A stretch of 64,000 nucleotides of DNA from Lineus longissimus (lineage: Eukaryota > Nemertea > Pilidiophora > Heteronemertea > Lineidae). Under the pieces are notes generated by a model. That model saw nothing but the letters and a program-made list of their open reading frames with translations. It was not told where the DNA came from and searched no databases. The DNA lies in contig NC_088325.1 in the NCBI RefSeq assembly GCF_910592395.1, positions 13,456,109 to 13,520,108 on the forward strand, read 5' to 3'. The position numbers and the translations under genes were made by a program. Positions 23,043-35,032 of the stretch are shown here, one piece after another; the stretch's first letter is position 1, and every line of letters begins with the position of its first letter.

Positions 23043-26000
23043 ATGGCAGATACCATCAAACTCATAACTTTGGGAATTGCCAAGGGATTACAAGATGCTA
23101 TTCTTGGGTCTTTGCGGGTTTACAAACTGGACCATGAGGGCAGGGAGGAAGTTGAGGAAGTTCAGCAGACATCTGAGCCAAGAAGCACACTTGCCAAAAG
23201 ACGAGCAGAGAAGATGAAAGGAATGGAGACGAAGACTTCTACTAAAAAAGAGTAGGTCTTTAGCACCCTCTTATTAAAGGGACACTACAGGCAGGAGCCA
23301 GGTGGCCCAGATTAAGTTGCAGGAAGTTGCCGCTACAGGTGTATGTAGTTGCTTACAGAAAACAGATTGGATTCCCTCCTGCCCTTAGTCTCCCCTTCAT
23401 ATTAGGAATATATTGAAGTCTTTCAAGTAAAGATCAAAGCAATTGCAAGTTGTTGGTGTTACTTTACAGAAACTATATTGTCTTGCGTTTTGTATGAACT
23501 CCCTTCCACCACTGGACGAAGTTCTCTGGAGCATTGAGTACTTACTGCTTGGTGCTGTGCCATGAAGTTAGATGCAGTGGTTGATTTGACTGGCCATACT
23601 TGTGGAATTATTCAAAAATATAAGGCAAGCTTATAGATATTTCATCTATTCTCCAAAGAATACGTATAGTGCATAAACATCCTTACGATAAACTCATCGG
23701 TATCTTGATTGTATTTTTCAGGGAACCAAAAGTGTTGCAAAGAATTGTACTGTGCTGTGCATGGAATGGAGGAGTGTTCTGGGCCAGTATGCTCATCTTT
23801 AACAGCCTCTTGATGCCCCTGATTCACTACATGACAGAATTATTATTTAGTAAGTATTATTTAGTATTAATAAATAAATAACTCTGAATCAAGCCAGTGC
23901 AGAGTAATGGAAAGGTTTATTCTTGGTGGTCTGATTCTGCTACAGTAAAACCTCGCCATTTCGGATGTTCTTAAGAGTGATCAGTGGTGTCAATAATTGA
24001 GGGGTGTTCAAAACCTGTGTCTTTGATAAAAGAGAGGATGTCCTTATGGTAGAACTGGCCGTTAAGAGACAATCCCATGTGCTTTCAGTTCTTAATAGTT
24101 CTTATTTCTTTCCAGACAGCTCCTCGAGCCAGAACCTTGTCTGGGCCAGGCTGGGTCCAATGCTGAGTTGGACATTCAGCACATTGTGGGTTCTACCTCT
24201 GTTTATACTCAGTAAAATAGTCAACAGTTTGTGGTTTCGAGTAAGTTTTGTGGAAAAGATCAGTGTATCATGTCTCTGTTAAAGGGATTACTCATGGCAT
24301 GTTTGAGCCTGTCGGTTTTGAGGTGTACTGATCACAGAGGTTAAATTGAAAGTCACTCTTGTTATATAGAATGTGTGAAGTTTCGTCGGGGGTACTTCTC
24401 CTTGCTCGGCATTAACTCACGCTAACATACCTTCATGTCTATAAAACTCCTTTATTCCTTCGACACAGAATCCTCACATCTCATCTAAAACCATGCCGTC
24501 TTCACCCTCCCCACTCCTATGGTGTCTCATCATGGTCCCGTCACCCGGCAGCCTCCGACCAGTGGCGCCATTTGGCCTAAGGCCAACACACCAAGAGCTA
24601 CCAGATCACCACAAATGTTTGGAAGTTTTGAAAAATGATGTAATGAAACAGCCCCTGGTGAAGAGAGAGGTTTGTGCTGTTGTGGCCCTTTGTTTAACTG
24701 CTGTGGAGAACACTAAAATGTCTTTGTTTCACATTTCAGGACATTGCTGAGGCAGCATATAGAAAGTCTCGTGGTCGGCCTCAACTTCCAAGTCTCAGTA
24801 AAATGATAGCCGATGTTCTCTTCAGTATAGTGCTTCAAATTTTCTTCTTAATTCAGGTAAGAAAGGCGATTTCTGAGGTAGAAGTAGCTTTTTCTGATAT
24901 GACATTCTTGCCGTAGTTAAAATGAGAGTTTTATAGTATGATATCAAGTGCAATAGTGGTGTCATTCAACGACACGCTTTAACCTGATCTATCCTGAAAT
25001 CTTTCTGCAGAACTCGGATGAGCTGCTCACTATCGTTTCAATTTTTGATTTCCAGGGAATGTTAGCCCGTTACCTGCCAATCCATGGAGTGGGGGAGTTG
25101 GTCAGCTTGATCCACATGTGTCTACTCTACTCACTGTACGCCTTTGAGTACAAATGGTTCAACATGGGTAGGTGGTCAGCTTGATCTACATGTGTCTACT
25201 CTACTCACTGTATGCCTTTGAGTACAAATGGTTCAACATGGGTATGTGGTCAGCTTGATCTACATGTGTATACTCTACTCACAGTATACCTGTACCTTTG
25301 AGTACAAATGGAATGAAAATTATGAGGCGTACAGGTATGATTTCAAGATCGATGCTCTCCTTTGGACATTACAGAGAGCGTCCAAATGGAAGATGGGTCC
25401 AAAACAAATCCCTATACCAAGCGTCCTGCCCCGAGTCCTCTAAATTCTGTTATGATTTTCAGGTTGGGAGGTTCACAAACGAGTCTCATACATCGAGACC
25501 AATTGGCCATACTTCGTAGGATTCGGTCTTCCACTTGCCGTGCTCACTGCTTTGCCATCATCTTTGATCATCAGGTAAAAACATTTTTGGTAAAGATAGC
25601 GGGCTATCTTTACTATAATGGTAATACTCCAATGCCTAATCAACCGATTTGTCTTCTTTGCTTATCACATTGAAGTTATCAGAAGGAAATCATGTGCTAC
25701 ATGGGGGGAGGGTTATCAGATTATAACTCGCTTCCTAGTGTGATCTCAAATTGATTTCACATTTTGATTATTCTTTTCCAGTGGTTGTGTGTTTTCGATC
25801 CTGTTTCCGCTCTTCATCATCAGTGGGAACGAAGCTGCACCAATACAGCAATCATAGTAAGCCACCTTCTTCTTCACCCTCTTCTCTCTTCTTCACCCTC
25901 TTCTCTCTTCTTCACCCTCTCCTCTCTTTTTCACCCTCTTCTCTCTTCTTCACCCTCTTCTCTCTTCTTCACCCTCTTCCTCTTCTTCACCCTCTTCTCT

Positions 26001-26628
26001 CTTCTTCACCCTCTTCTCTCTTCTTCACCCTCTTCTCTCTTCTTCACCCTCTTCTCTCTTCTTCACCCTCTTCTCTCTTCTTCACCCTCTCCTCTCTTCT
26101 TCACCCTCTTCTCTCTTCTTCACCCTCTTCTCTCTTCTTCACCCTCTTCTCTCTTCCTCCTCTTCCCCCTTTTTCTTCTTCCTTTCCTCTTACAGTGTTT
26201 TTCTTGGCTGTTGATCTTTAAAAACGCATTAGACCAACCGCCGTTTTATCATGTTTTTTTGCACAGATATAAATGTTGTTGTTTGAGACTTTTAAGAAAT
26301 ATATTTTCACAGTTGTGTGGACTTGAAATAGTTTTTGATTGAGTCATCCGGGTGTATTGTATGATGGTATGCAGGAAGGTCTGAATGATTCCTGAAGAAA
26401 AAAATGTGTAAACCAGGAAACTTGGCTTTAAGTTCTCACTATCTCTCATACTTTGTCATCATTCTTTTCAGTTGTGAATTCCCGCTCCGACTCTTCTCGT
26501 TTGTGATATCGATTAGCAACGCCATTTTCCATCGAGCTAATAGAGGTAATCCACCCAGTGTACGTGGGACGCCCGCCGGGTCCCCGGCAAAACACGGTAT
26601 CTTGAAAGACCCCAACAAGACCAGGTGA
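23043..26628 (+). CDS. EI24: EI24 (PIG8) autophagy-associated ER membrane protein
   Basis: Eight coding exons join in phase to 344 aa: 23043-23251, 23722-23849, 24116-24240, 24740-24856, 25056-25167, 25463-25574, 25782-25856, 26472-26628. Human EI24 has 340 aa. Conserved landmarks in order are MADTIK at the start, [92 protein letters not shown] and [17 protein letters not shown]. There are several membrane spans, and the C-terminal tail is basic and proline-rich. The family acts at the ER in autophagosome-lysosome fusion and degradation and was first found as a p53-induced gene. The first donor is GTAGGT right after AAAAAAGA; reading on instead gives an immediate stop, which fixes the exon end. 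Introns carry a partial exon duplication after exon 5 and a pyrimidine minisatellite after exon 7. Confidence 0.96.
25169..25312 (+). repeat. Two extra, decayed copies of the end of EI24 exon 5
   Basis: About 74 bp from the 3' half of exon 5, including its donor, is repeated directly after the exon. Landmarks are GTCAGCTTGATCTACATGTG, TTTGAGTACAAATGG and AACATGGGTA. The first extra copy keeps a good donor (GTATGT at 25242). The second is diverged and has lost it. Reading past the true donor hits TGA at once, so these are not used as an exon extension. Confidence 0.85.
25862..26160 (+). repeat. 19-bp all-pyrimidine minisatellite in EI24 intron 7
   Basis: About 15 copies of TTCTCTCTTCTTCACCCTC, with occasional changes. 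The strand is nearly pure C/T apart from one A per unit. It starts five bases after the exon 7 donor. Long serine/leucine/proline frames through it are artefacts. Confidence 0.9.
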
Positions 26629-27383
26629 ACCGAAAGAATTTTAGGACAATTTGAACTTTGAACGTAGGCTTCTTGGGACGGTTGGGTGATTTTTCGACCT
26701 GCTAAACGACACCGTGGCATCCTTGAAATCATGATGGTTTGCTGGTAGATTTGACTTCAATGGTGCGACTTCAGTAATGAAAAGCACTGCACTGTCTACT
26801 TTCTCTTAAAAGACAGGATTGAATGTCAATGAAATAGTTCAAATATGTTGACGTGCATCAATGCATGTAACTGTCCTTCTGTGAAAAATTCAAATTGGTA
26901 GAATTTTCAAAAATTTATTATTCGCTGCAACTATGGTTTATTTTGCTATGTGATGGTGCTTTGTAGTGACTGCTCAGCTGTATATATTCTTTATCTAGGG
27001 GTTTCCACTGTGAAATTAGTATTCATAATAAGCAAGGACAGCATGGAATAGATTCAAGACCATTCTGAAAAATAGCTGTTCTGACTTTTCTTAGCATCCT
27101 TGGGACTTGTCCTTGTTCTATTTGAAGGTGTTAAATGGTGTATAAATTGCATGTACTGGTACGTGTATTCTACATTATATGTTGGACCAGAAGATCTACT
27201 GACCAGTTATAGACAAGTTCTGACTTTACATGTGCTTACTTGGAAAACTGAAGTTTTCGAGGCGTTGGATTAATTTTGATGTAACTTATAAACTATTAGT
27301 AATGGAAGTGTTTGAAAACAAAATGTTGTCATTGCTAAATGCTTTACATGTACAAATCAAACCGTGATTATTTTAAAATTGTT

Positions 27384-27389
27384 AATAAA
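27384..27389 (+). terminator. Candidate EI24 polyadenylation signal
   Basis: AATAAA at the end of an AT-rich 3' UTR about 755 bp past the EI24 stop. It is the clearest signal before the next repeat block. Confidence 0.6.
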
Positions 27390-27904
27390 TTATTTCAAAT
27401 GGAATATTGTTTTGTTGTTTTTATGATCAATGAAATGTCATTGTGAAGTAACTGTGTTGTGAGCATGTGCTGTGACAAAAATGACTCCATTATTGGCACA
27501 AAGCAGTGAGCATTCATGGTCCCCTGGTGGCCAATTGTGAACCCACACGAACCTGGCCAGTGGCACATCATGGAAACTCCCACCAGCCTTGTGCTACGAT
27601 ACAGGAATTGCTCCGAGTCTCCTGAAGAGACACTAGTATAGGAATTGCTCCATGCCTCCTGGTGACAGTGATATAAAAGGAACCGTCTCTAGCCTCCTTG
27701 CGACTGAATCACTGCACAAAGGAGTATACTGAAATCTCTCGAGCAATGCCCAAAGTGAACAAAATGTACAGGAGTACTTTGGTATCCTTGGGTTCTAATC
27801 TGCTTGTCCATATTTTGGCCACACAGCTCCGTTTCTGCTTTAGGCTTGCCTGTATAATGCTGTGCCTATCAAAGCATCTTTCATTAACTGTACCAATTAG
27901 GCTG

Positions 27905-28458
27905 CCAGTACTCACATAGGGTGCCAGTACTCACATAGGGTGCCAGTGCTCACATAGGGTGCCAGTACTCACATAGGGTGCCAGTACTCACATAGTGTGC
28001 CAGTACTCACATTGGCTGTCAGTACTCACATAGGCTGCCAGTACTCACATAGGCTGCCAGTACTCACATAGGCTGCCAGTACTCACATAGGGTGCCAGTA
28101 CTCACATAGGCTGCCAGTACTCACATAGGGTGCCAGTACTCACATAGGGTGCCAGTACTCGCATAGGGTGCCAGTACTCGCATAGGGTGCCAGTACTCGC
28201 ATAGGGTGCCAGTACTCGCATAGGGTGCCAGTACTCACATAGGCTGCCAGTACTCACATAGGGTGCCAGTACTCGCATAGGCTGCCAGTACTCACATAGG
28301 CTGCCAGTACTCACATAGGGTGCCAGTACTCGCATAGGGTGCCAGTACTCACATAGGGTGCCAGTACTCACATAGGGTGCCAGTACTCGCATAGGGTGCC
28401 AGTACTCACATAGGCTGCCAGTACTCACATAGGCTGCCAGTACTCGCATAGGCTGCCA
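27905..28458 (+). repeat. 19-bp minisatellite, about 29 copies
   Basis: The unit is GCCAGTACTCACATAGGGT. Two positions vary between copies: CACATAG or CGCATAG, and GGGT or GGCT. Because 19 is not a multiple of 3, the minus strand shows a 121-residue open frame with a 19-residue repeat, which is an artefact. Confidence 0.95.
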
Positions 28459-28641
28459 GATCTTCAAGTATGAAACGCATCGATTTCATTCGTTCAAGCT
28501 TACACTCTTGAGCAATTCAGACGAAGGACATGAAAGAAATTACAAACAACCAGGTAGTTTTACATATATACAAGTTTTACTCCGTCAATGAAAGTACATG
28601 TTCTTGTTTTCCAACTCACTGACTTTCAAAGTTACATGTAC

Positions 28642-28984
28642 ATAATGCGAACTGGAACTGCCGAGCGATTTATTCAACTTTTCGACTTTCACCGCCCGAG
28701 AAAGTCAAACTTCCAACTTCCTATTCGAGTTCAGATTTGTAGCTCCGCCCCCAGTGCCCGAGCATGCGCAGTTCAATTTGTTATTATTGAGAATCATGTG
28801 AGAATCACGTGAGTCATGCGATCTTTCATTCATGAATTTTCGTAGTAAATTCCATAGTAGTGACGTCACTGAATGATTGACAGCTAGGCGCCATGTTTCA
28901 TTCATGCCTCGTTCTGATCACCCGATACGCGGGAAATGAAAACGAGGTCATACGAACTGGCTTGGCGGTTCCAGTTCGCTTTAA
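28642..28984 (+). mobile_element. 343-bp TTAA-ended MITE, copy 3
   Basis: Same length and orientation as the copy at 13526. The right TTAA is intact. The left end has mutated (ATAATGCGAACTGG), so this copy is older or damaged. Confidence 0.8.
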
Positions 28985-29839
28985 TGCATGCAAAGTTCTT
29001 CACTCCATCAAATAGAATATGCTCAATCTATTTATACATAAAGATCCAAAACATTATTTTCCAATATCAAGATTCTTCTCTGTATAAACACATAAATACT
29101 ATACATGATCATGAAAATACTTCAGCCAAACGTTTCCATGATTTAAAGCTGTTTGAACCTTGTATATACCATACAATATTGCTTTATCACAATGAAAAAA
29201 ATGCACAATATGATTATTGCAATCAAAGCAACAAATATTACTGGCCTGTCACCATCATGTCATATGAACAAATTTTGAAAATCAGAGATCAAAAGTTAGA
29301 GGCGGATATTTTCTAGAACCAAACTCCGACACGGATGAAATTATACAAATGAATGTGTTTCGTACATAAGTAACTAATGCATGGTATTGGTAGGCATGAA
29401 GTTATACTAAACAGTACTATGATGGAAGCACAGCAGAAACAATACGACATGTTGACCCATTGTGCATTGATAGAGTCTGAGAAAGACCAAGAGCCACCAA
29501 AAGTATCACAGCTAAACTTTTACGGATACAAAAACTATGTAACGTGTACATCATGATCACTGAAGCCAATGTCTAATACATAATCTGTCCTGACATAATA
29601 CAATCATTACCATGACTTACAGAACTGGTACTTAAAAAGCACCGGGATATTTAAATCAGAAACAGTGAGCTCACTCTCTGTTTCTGATCATGAAACCTGC
29701 TTTACATAAAACCTCTTAAACTTGCTAAAGAATTGGCATATTTCGTCATTCATGAATTCATTCAAATCCACCAATGCTAGTTCGGTTCCTTTTTGCGCTA
29801 GACATCAGAACCCATCATGGTCTTGTCATCGACCTTGAC
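28985..29839. other. AT-rich flank, 3' side of the ABC transporter
   Basis: No gene seen. Part is likely the 3' UTR of the minus-strand transporter. The 126-residue plus-strand frame at 28936-29316 starts inside the MITE and has no domain character. Confidence 0.4.
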
Positions 29840-32800
29840 CTACATTCCCTTGATCTTGAGTATTAGTATTGAAAGAGCAAACAAGGCCCATCCCCATCCG
29901 ACAGTCACCAGGAAACCACGCCAGACCGCCATGTACGTCATATCCCAACCTGAAAAAAGATCATGCAAGTATAGCTTTTATCTAGATTTAAGTTGTCAAC
30001 ATTCAAACACGGGAAACAAACAATTGGGTATAAGTGCCTCCCATCCTGAATCTCTTAAAAATGAGGGGTAGCGTAGAATAAGTTTGAAGATGCAGGACTC
30101 ATTATCCAAACATTGTGATTTTGATATCGGACATGTTAGAAATCATTTGTGAAATCAACACTGGCCAAATGGTTTGGATGGAATTTGAGCTTTCCCATTG
30201 CGTTGTACAGAGATCCACCACCGTGCTGTCAATTCCTTAAACCTACCTCTGCTGAGGATGTAGCGCATGGCCTCTGCGGGGTAGGTCATTGGGAGCACCA
30301 TGGAGATGTACTGTAGGGCCTTTGGCATGGCCTCGATGGGCCAAATGATTCCTATAGAAATGAAGAATAAAGTATAAGTATGGGGTTAAAACAATAAGTT
30401 CCTTCTAGTCAGCTTTTCGTAAGCCTCACTAATGGCTTTTTCCATGTAGGTGGCTGTGACAAAATCGGTGACAGAAGCAACCTGTGACTTATATCAAACC
30501 CAACTATCCGATTTTACCCCGCAGACAAAGTTCTTTTTGTCGCACAGAGAAGCAATTATAATCACAGCGATTCGAATCACGTGCGGTGCTTAAGGTTCTG
30601 GCTCCACCTACCACTGAGTAAGAGATTAGGATAGACAGATCCAAGAGCCAACTGGATCGCGGCGTTTTCAGTGTCACACACGGCCGAGATGAGGAGACCT
30701 AGAGCCATGCCGCACAGGCCTTGGAATAAGGTGATGATGATCACGAGAATGAGAGGTCCTTCATACGGCACCTAGAGCGGAATGATTGAGGATAAAAGAT
30801 AATGATGCAGTTGTTTCCAGGAGAAAGTACCCTAGCTGCTGATATTCAGGTCTATCGGGGCTATGAAATAGCACCAAGAACATCTCATCTTAGTGTTGAA
30901 CTAATGAAAACACTCTACAAAAGTTTTTTAGTACTGTTCGAGAAAGTCGGCCCCCACAACAAAAAAACAAAAAATTGCAAAACAAACTTACACCGAAAAC
31001 TAGCAAAGCAAAGACCAGCAACAGAGCAACCTGGACTGTCATGACTAAAAACTGTACACCGACGTGAGCTGCCATAATCTCAAATGCGCTAACTCCGGCC
31101 ACACAACTCCGGTCCAGCAAGCCCTCTTTCCTCTCGATAACGAATGATAAAGCTGTCAGCCCCGTCGCCATGAAGAATGGTATACTGAAATGGAGAATGT
31201 CAACTTCAATAGAAAAGAAAAATATGAATTCATTTGAAGATGTTAGTAATTCAAATTCAGGAGAGTGAATTCTGAAGTGACTATTATAGAATGTGAGGAT
31301 GCAACTGTTTATACACAGACACTTATTTTCATAGTGATCTACTGAAGTGTTCAAGAGGTGTCGGAAGGAATTCACTTTTGAAACTTGCTCTCCTCACCTA
31401 ATAATGACGCCAGGAGCCATAAAATTTGTAAACGACGGATTCAGGTCTCCGTAGACCGGTTTTTCTATTTTGATTGGTAGATTAGCAAGATTTGGATTCA
31501 TCCCCTCATCGACCAGAACCTCATCGGCAAATGCTTGGAATGCATCCATCAGTTTTTGCTGTATTGCCATCAGAATTTCCTGATCTGGAAACAAATAAAT
31601 TAGCGTAAATTTACTCATAAAACATTGATTCAGAAAGTGGTGACATGGTTTAGTAGTTGTCAATTATAATCAAAACGGTTTGATAGCTGACACTATACAG
31701 ACTTTCGACCTTGTAACCAGAGGCAAATCACTTCACCTTAATTGTCTCATTCTCTAAATGAGAGGAAAAACTGAGAATCCTCATGCAAAGATTGAGTGAG
31801 AAACAGGAGTTAAGCAAGGACCCCCTGTTGCAAGTTTGTAGCCAATTTGGTGCTCCGTCAATAATTGGTGTGACAACCCTCTGAAACCACCTGATTTGAA
31901 TATGTAGTCATGATACCACGGAAAATACCCCCCAGAATACCATGAGAAAATAACGAAGTAATCCATGAAATAATAACTTACTTGTCATATCTAAATAAAG
32001 ATGGACTGTTCCACTGTCTAATGTCTTATTATCAGGTTGAGACCCTGGAATGAACCTGCAAATAAGAGGACCCACCCGTTTTAAACAACAATGTATGGGC
32101 TCAATGGTTGATCCAGACATGAATTCAAGAGAGTGTCCTCTCAGCATTTCAGAAGTCTCAGCAAACATAGTTCCAACCTTTTCATTTTTCCTACAAGAGG
32201 GCGCAGGCCTACCTTGCAATTAAGTCCTGAGTGAAATTCTCGCCGATACCAATCACACCCCAGTTTGTCCCATCTTTTACTGACTGTATCGCTGCATTCA
32301 TATCGTGACTGAAGTTATTCTGAAAACAAAAATATTGGGAATGTCACACAGACACATCTATGCAGTTGTGCCTGTTGACATGAAGAAGCCACTTGTACTT
32401 CACGGGTCACTCCTAAAGAAGGGGTATGCACATCTGTGTCCATTGAGATTTTCCAAAGCCCCTTACGTGAGGCTAGCAACCTCACTTCATAAAACGAACT
32501 CTTGCTACAGTTTACAAGCAAAAAACCTACAAAATAACAGCTGGCTACAAGAGTATGACATGAAGACCATTGGTCGACCACCCAAGGCAAGTACTCAAGA
32601 GGATCACAAGAGACAAAGGGCGGTGAAAAAAGTAGTGGCATATGCTCTCAGTGGAGTGCAGAGTAAGTATCTTGAGATCAGTAGGCGGTAGACTGACACA
32701 AAGGCAGTCAACAAAACAGTCTGCCACGGAGGCACTAACCTGAGCGATGTAGACAGGGTCAATCTTTGACAGAAACTTCTCCCCCAACGTTCCAGACGTC

Positions 32801-35000
32801 TCGTTATTGACAACCGCCATGTTCAGGTCAGCTGGCATTCGACCGATGCAGAGACAGAACAATACTATCTGCAGCGAGGGCAACAGGAACTGAAACATCA
32901 AGAACCTGGAAGGAAAAGTAATATGGGGTGTTAAAAAAAACATGGGCAACTTCTGTTTACGTCGAATGACTATGGCCTACAAAACTCATCAGTGTAACAT
33001 AGAAGTTTGAGGTGTTCGTCCAACATAATAGCAAGTATATATATCCAAAGGTTGTTACACACAAGTAGTGCTTTTGACCATGTTTTTAACACTCTGTCTG
33101 TTTTGTTCTCCCTTTTGGAATTTCTTCAAAGCCTGAAACCTTGCTTCTAAAACAGGGTGTTAAAGAAAACATGGGAAACTTCTGTTGATGTTGAATGACT
33201 ATGGCCTATAAAACTCATCAGTGTAACCTAGAAGTTTGGGGTGTTCGTCCAACATAATAGCAAGTATGTATACAAAGGTTGTTACACACAAGTAGTGCTT
33301 TTGACCATGTTTTTAACACTCTGTCTGTTTTGTTCTCCCTTTTGGAATTTCTTCAAAGCCTGAAACCTTGCTTCTAAAACAGGACCTCACTCACCCAATG
33401 CGTCTCTTCAATATGAGCAAGTTCTTGATAAACAATGCTATGATATTTCCAAACTTAGGCGCAGATGTAAACATTCTGAATCGCTCATAGCAGGAGTCAT
33501 TGACTGGAATAAGGAAGGGAGGATGTAAATTAGGTCAAGGGCATTTTCAGTCATTTTTACTGGTGGCATCAGCAGGGTTTGGAATGAACTGGCTGTTTCG
33601 ATACATCCACAACTTTGGGACCTTAAGCAATGCACTTTACTATGATTGCTACATCCCTATATAACTGATTCTGTGCAGCTGGTGCCCAATACCACCACAT
33701 AAAGTAAACTGATTCCCCTTCAAGAAGAAGAAGAAGGTAAAAGACACACAACGACTATACGACAGCGCGATTTCAAAATAACAAAATACTTTTCCCTGCA
33801 CCTTTTTTAAGATGGCTACCTGAGAGAGACACCTCAAAACTGCTGTTGCTGTTGGTAGGAGCCTGAAGATGCTGCGCCTTGAGAAGTGGTGGGTCCTCTG
33901 TGAGGTCATCTTTTTCCGAGTCTGCCTGTGAACAAGAAGAATATCGTGAGTATGAAATGGCCAGGGCCATTGTGCTCACCTCATGTGGAGGAAAGATGGA
34001 TAAAGAGCATGGTATTGTGTCATGTAGTGTTAGGTTTGATGTAGGTCCAAGCAATTACAATTTCCCCAAAATGGCCAATTTACAATACATTCGACCTCTG
34101 TGACCTTGAAAAGTAGGTCAAATCAAAGAAGACCCGGGTGAAACATTGAATGGTTGTTAGAATTAGATGTACCTATGATATAAAATTGGTGCCAATCGGG
34201 CAAGTCATTACTAGGAATAATGGCATTTTGAAGAGATTAGGATTTGGCCCCCTCCCTGGAGGCCAAACGGCAAATCAGATCGCACCAAACTTCGGTACCT
34301 AAGATCACCTGACCAAGGGGTACATGTGTACTTAATTTGTGATCAATAGTCATTGCAGTTAAGAAACGTGCCATAGTTACGGCCTGACGGCGAATTTACG
34401 CCATTTGACCTCTGTGACCTTGACAAGAAGGTCAAATTAAAAACCTGTGTGACATATACTGTATGGTGGTTAGATGTACCCATGATATCAAATTGGTGGC
34501 AATCGGGCAAGAAGTTAAGGAATAATCACATTTTTAAGGTTTTTGGATTTTGCCCCCTGGTGGACAAGTGGTGAATCATATTGGACCAAACTTCGGTCCC
34601 TAAGATCACCTGACTAAGGGGTAAATGTGTACCAAATTTGGTATCAATAGTCATTGCAGTTTAGAAACGTGCCATCGTTACATCCTAACGGCCAATTTAC
34701 ACCATTTGACCTCTGTGACCTTGAAAAGGAGGTCAAATCAAAAACCCGGAAGTTATATGATGCACCTTTGCTAGAAGTACCTACCATATTTTTTTCAAAA
34801 TTTCCCGACTACTATTAAGGGAGATATTGCATATTTTCACTTTTAACGTTTGGCCCCCTGGTGGCCAAACCATGAAACGAATCGGACCGAAACTTGGTCT
34901 CCAAGGTGTCATTACATAAGGGTACATGTGTACTAAGTTTCAACTCAATAGCTCTAACAATTACGAAACGTGCCCTGCTAACGGACGACGGACGACGACG

Positions 35001-35032
<32 letters not shown>

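Noticed and set aside
25751-26342. Two long serine/leucine/proline frames
   Set aside because: They are translations of the 19-bp pyrimidine minisatellite in EI24 intron 7.
27905-28458. CRISPR-like array
   Set aside because: Eukaryotic context, and the 19-bp units are head to tail without unique spacers.
28102-28467. 121-residue minus-strand frame with a regular repeat
   Set aside because: Artefact of the 19-bp minisatellite.
30890-31375. 161-residue minus-strand frame as a gene
   Set aside because: Only its middle (30992-31184) is an exon of the ABC transporter; the rest is intron.
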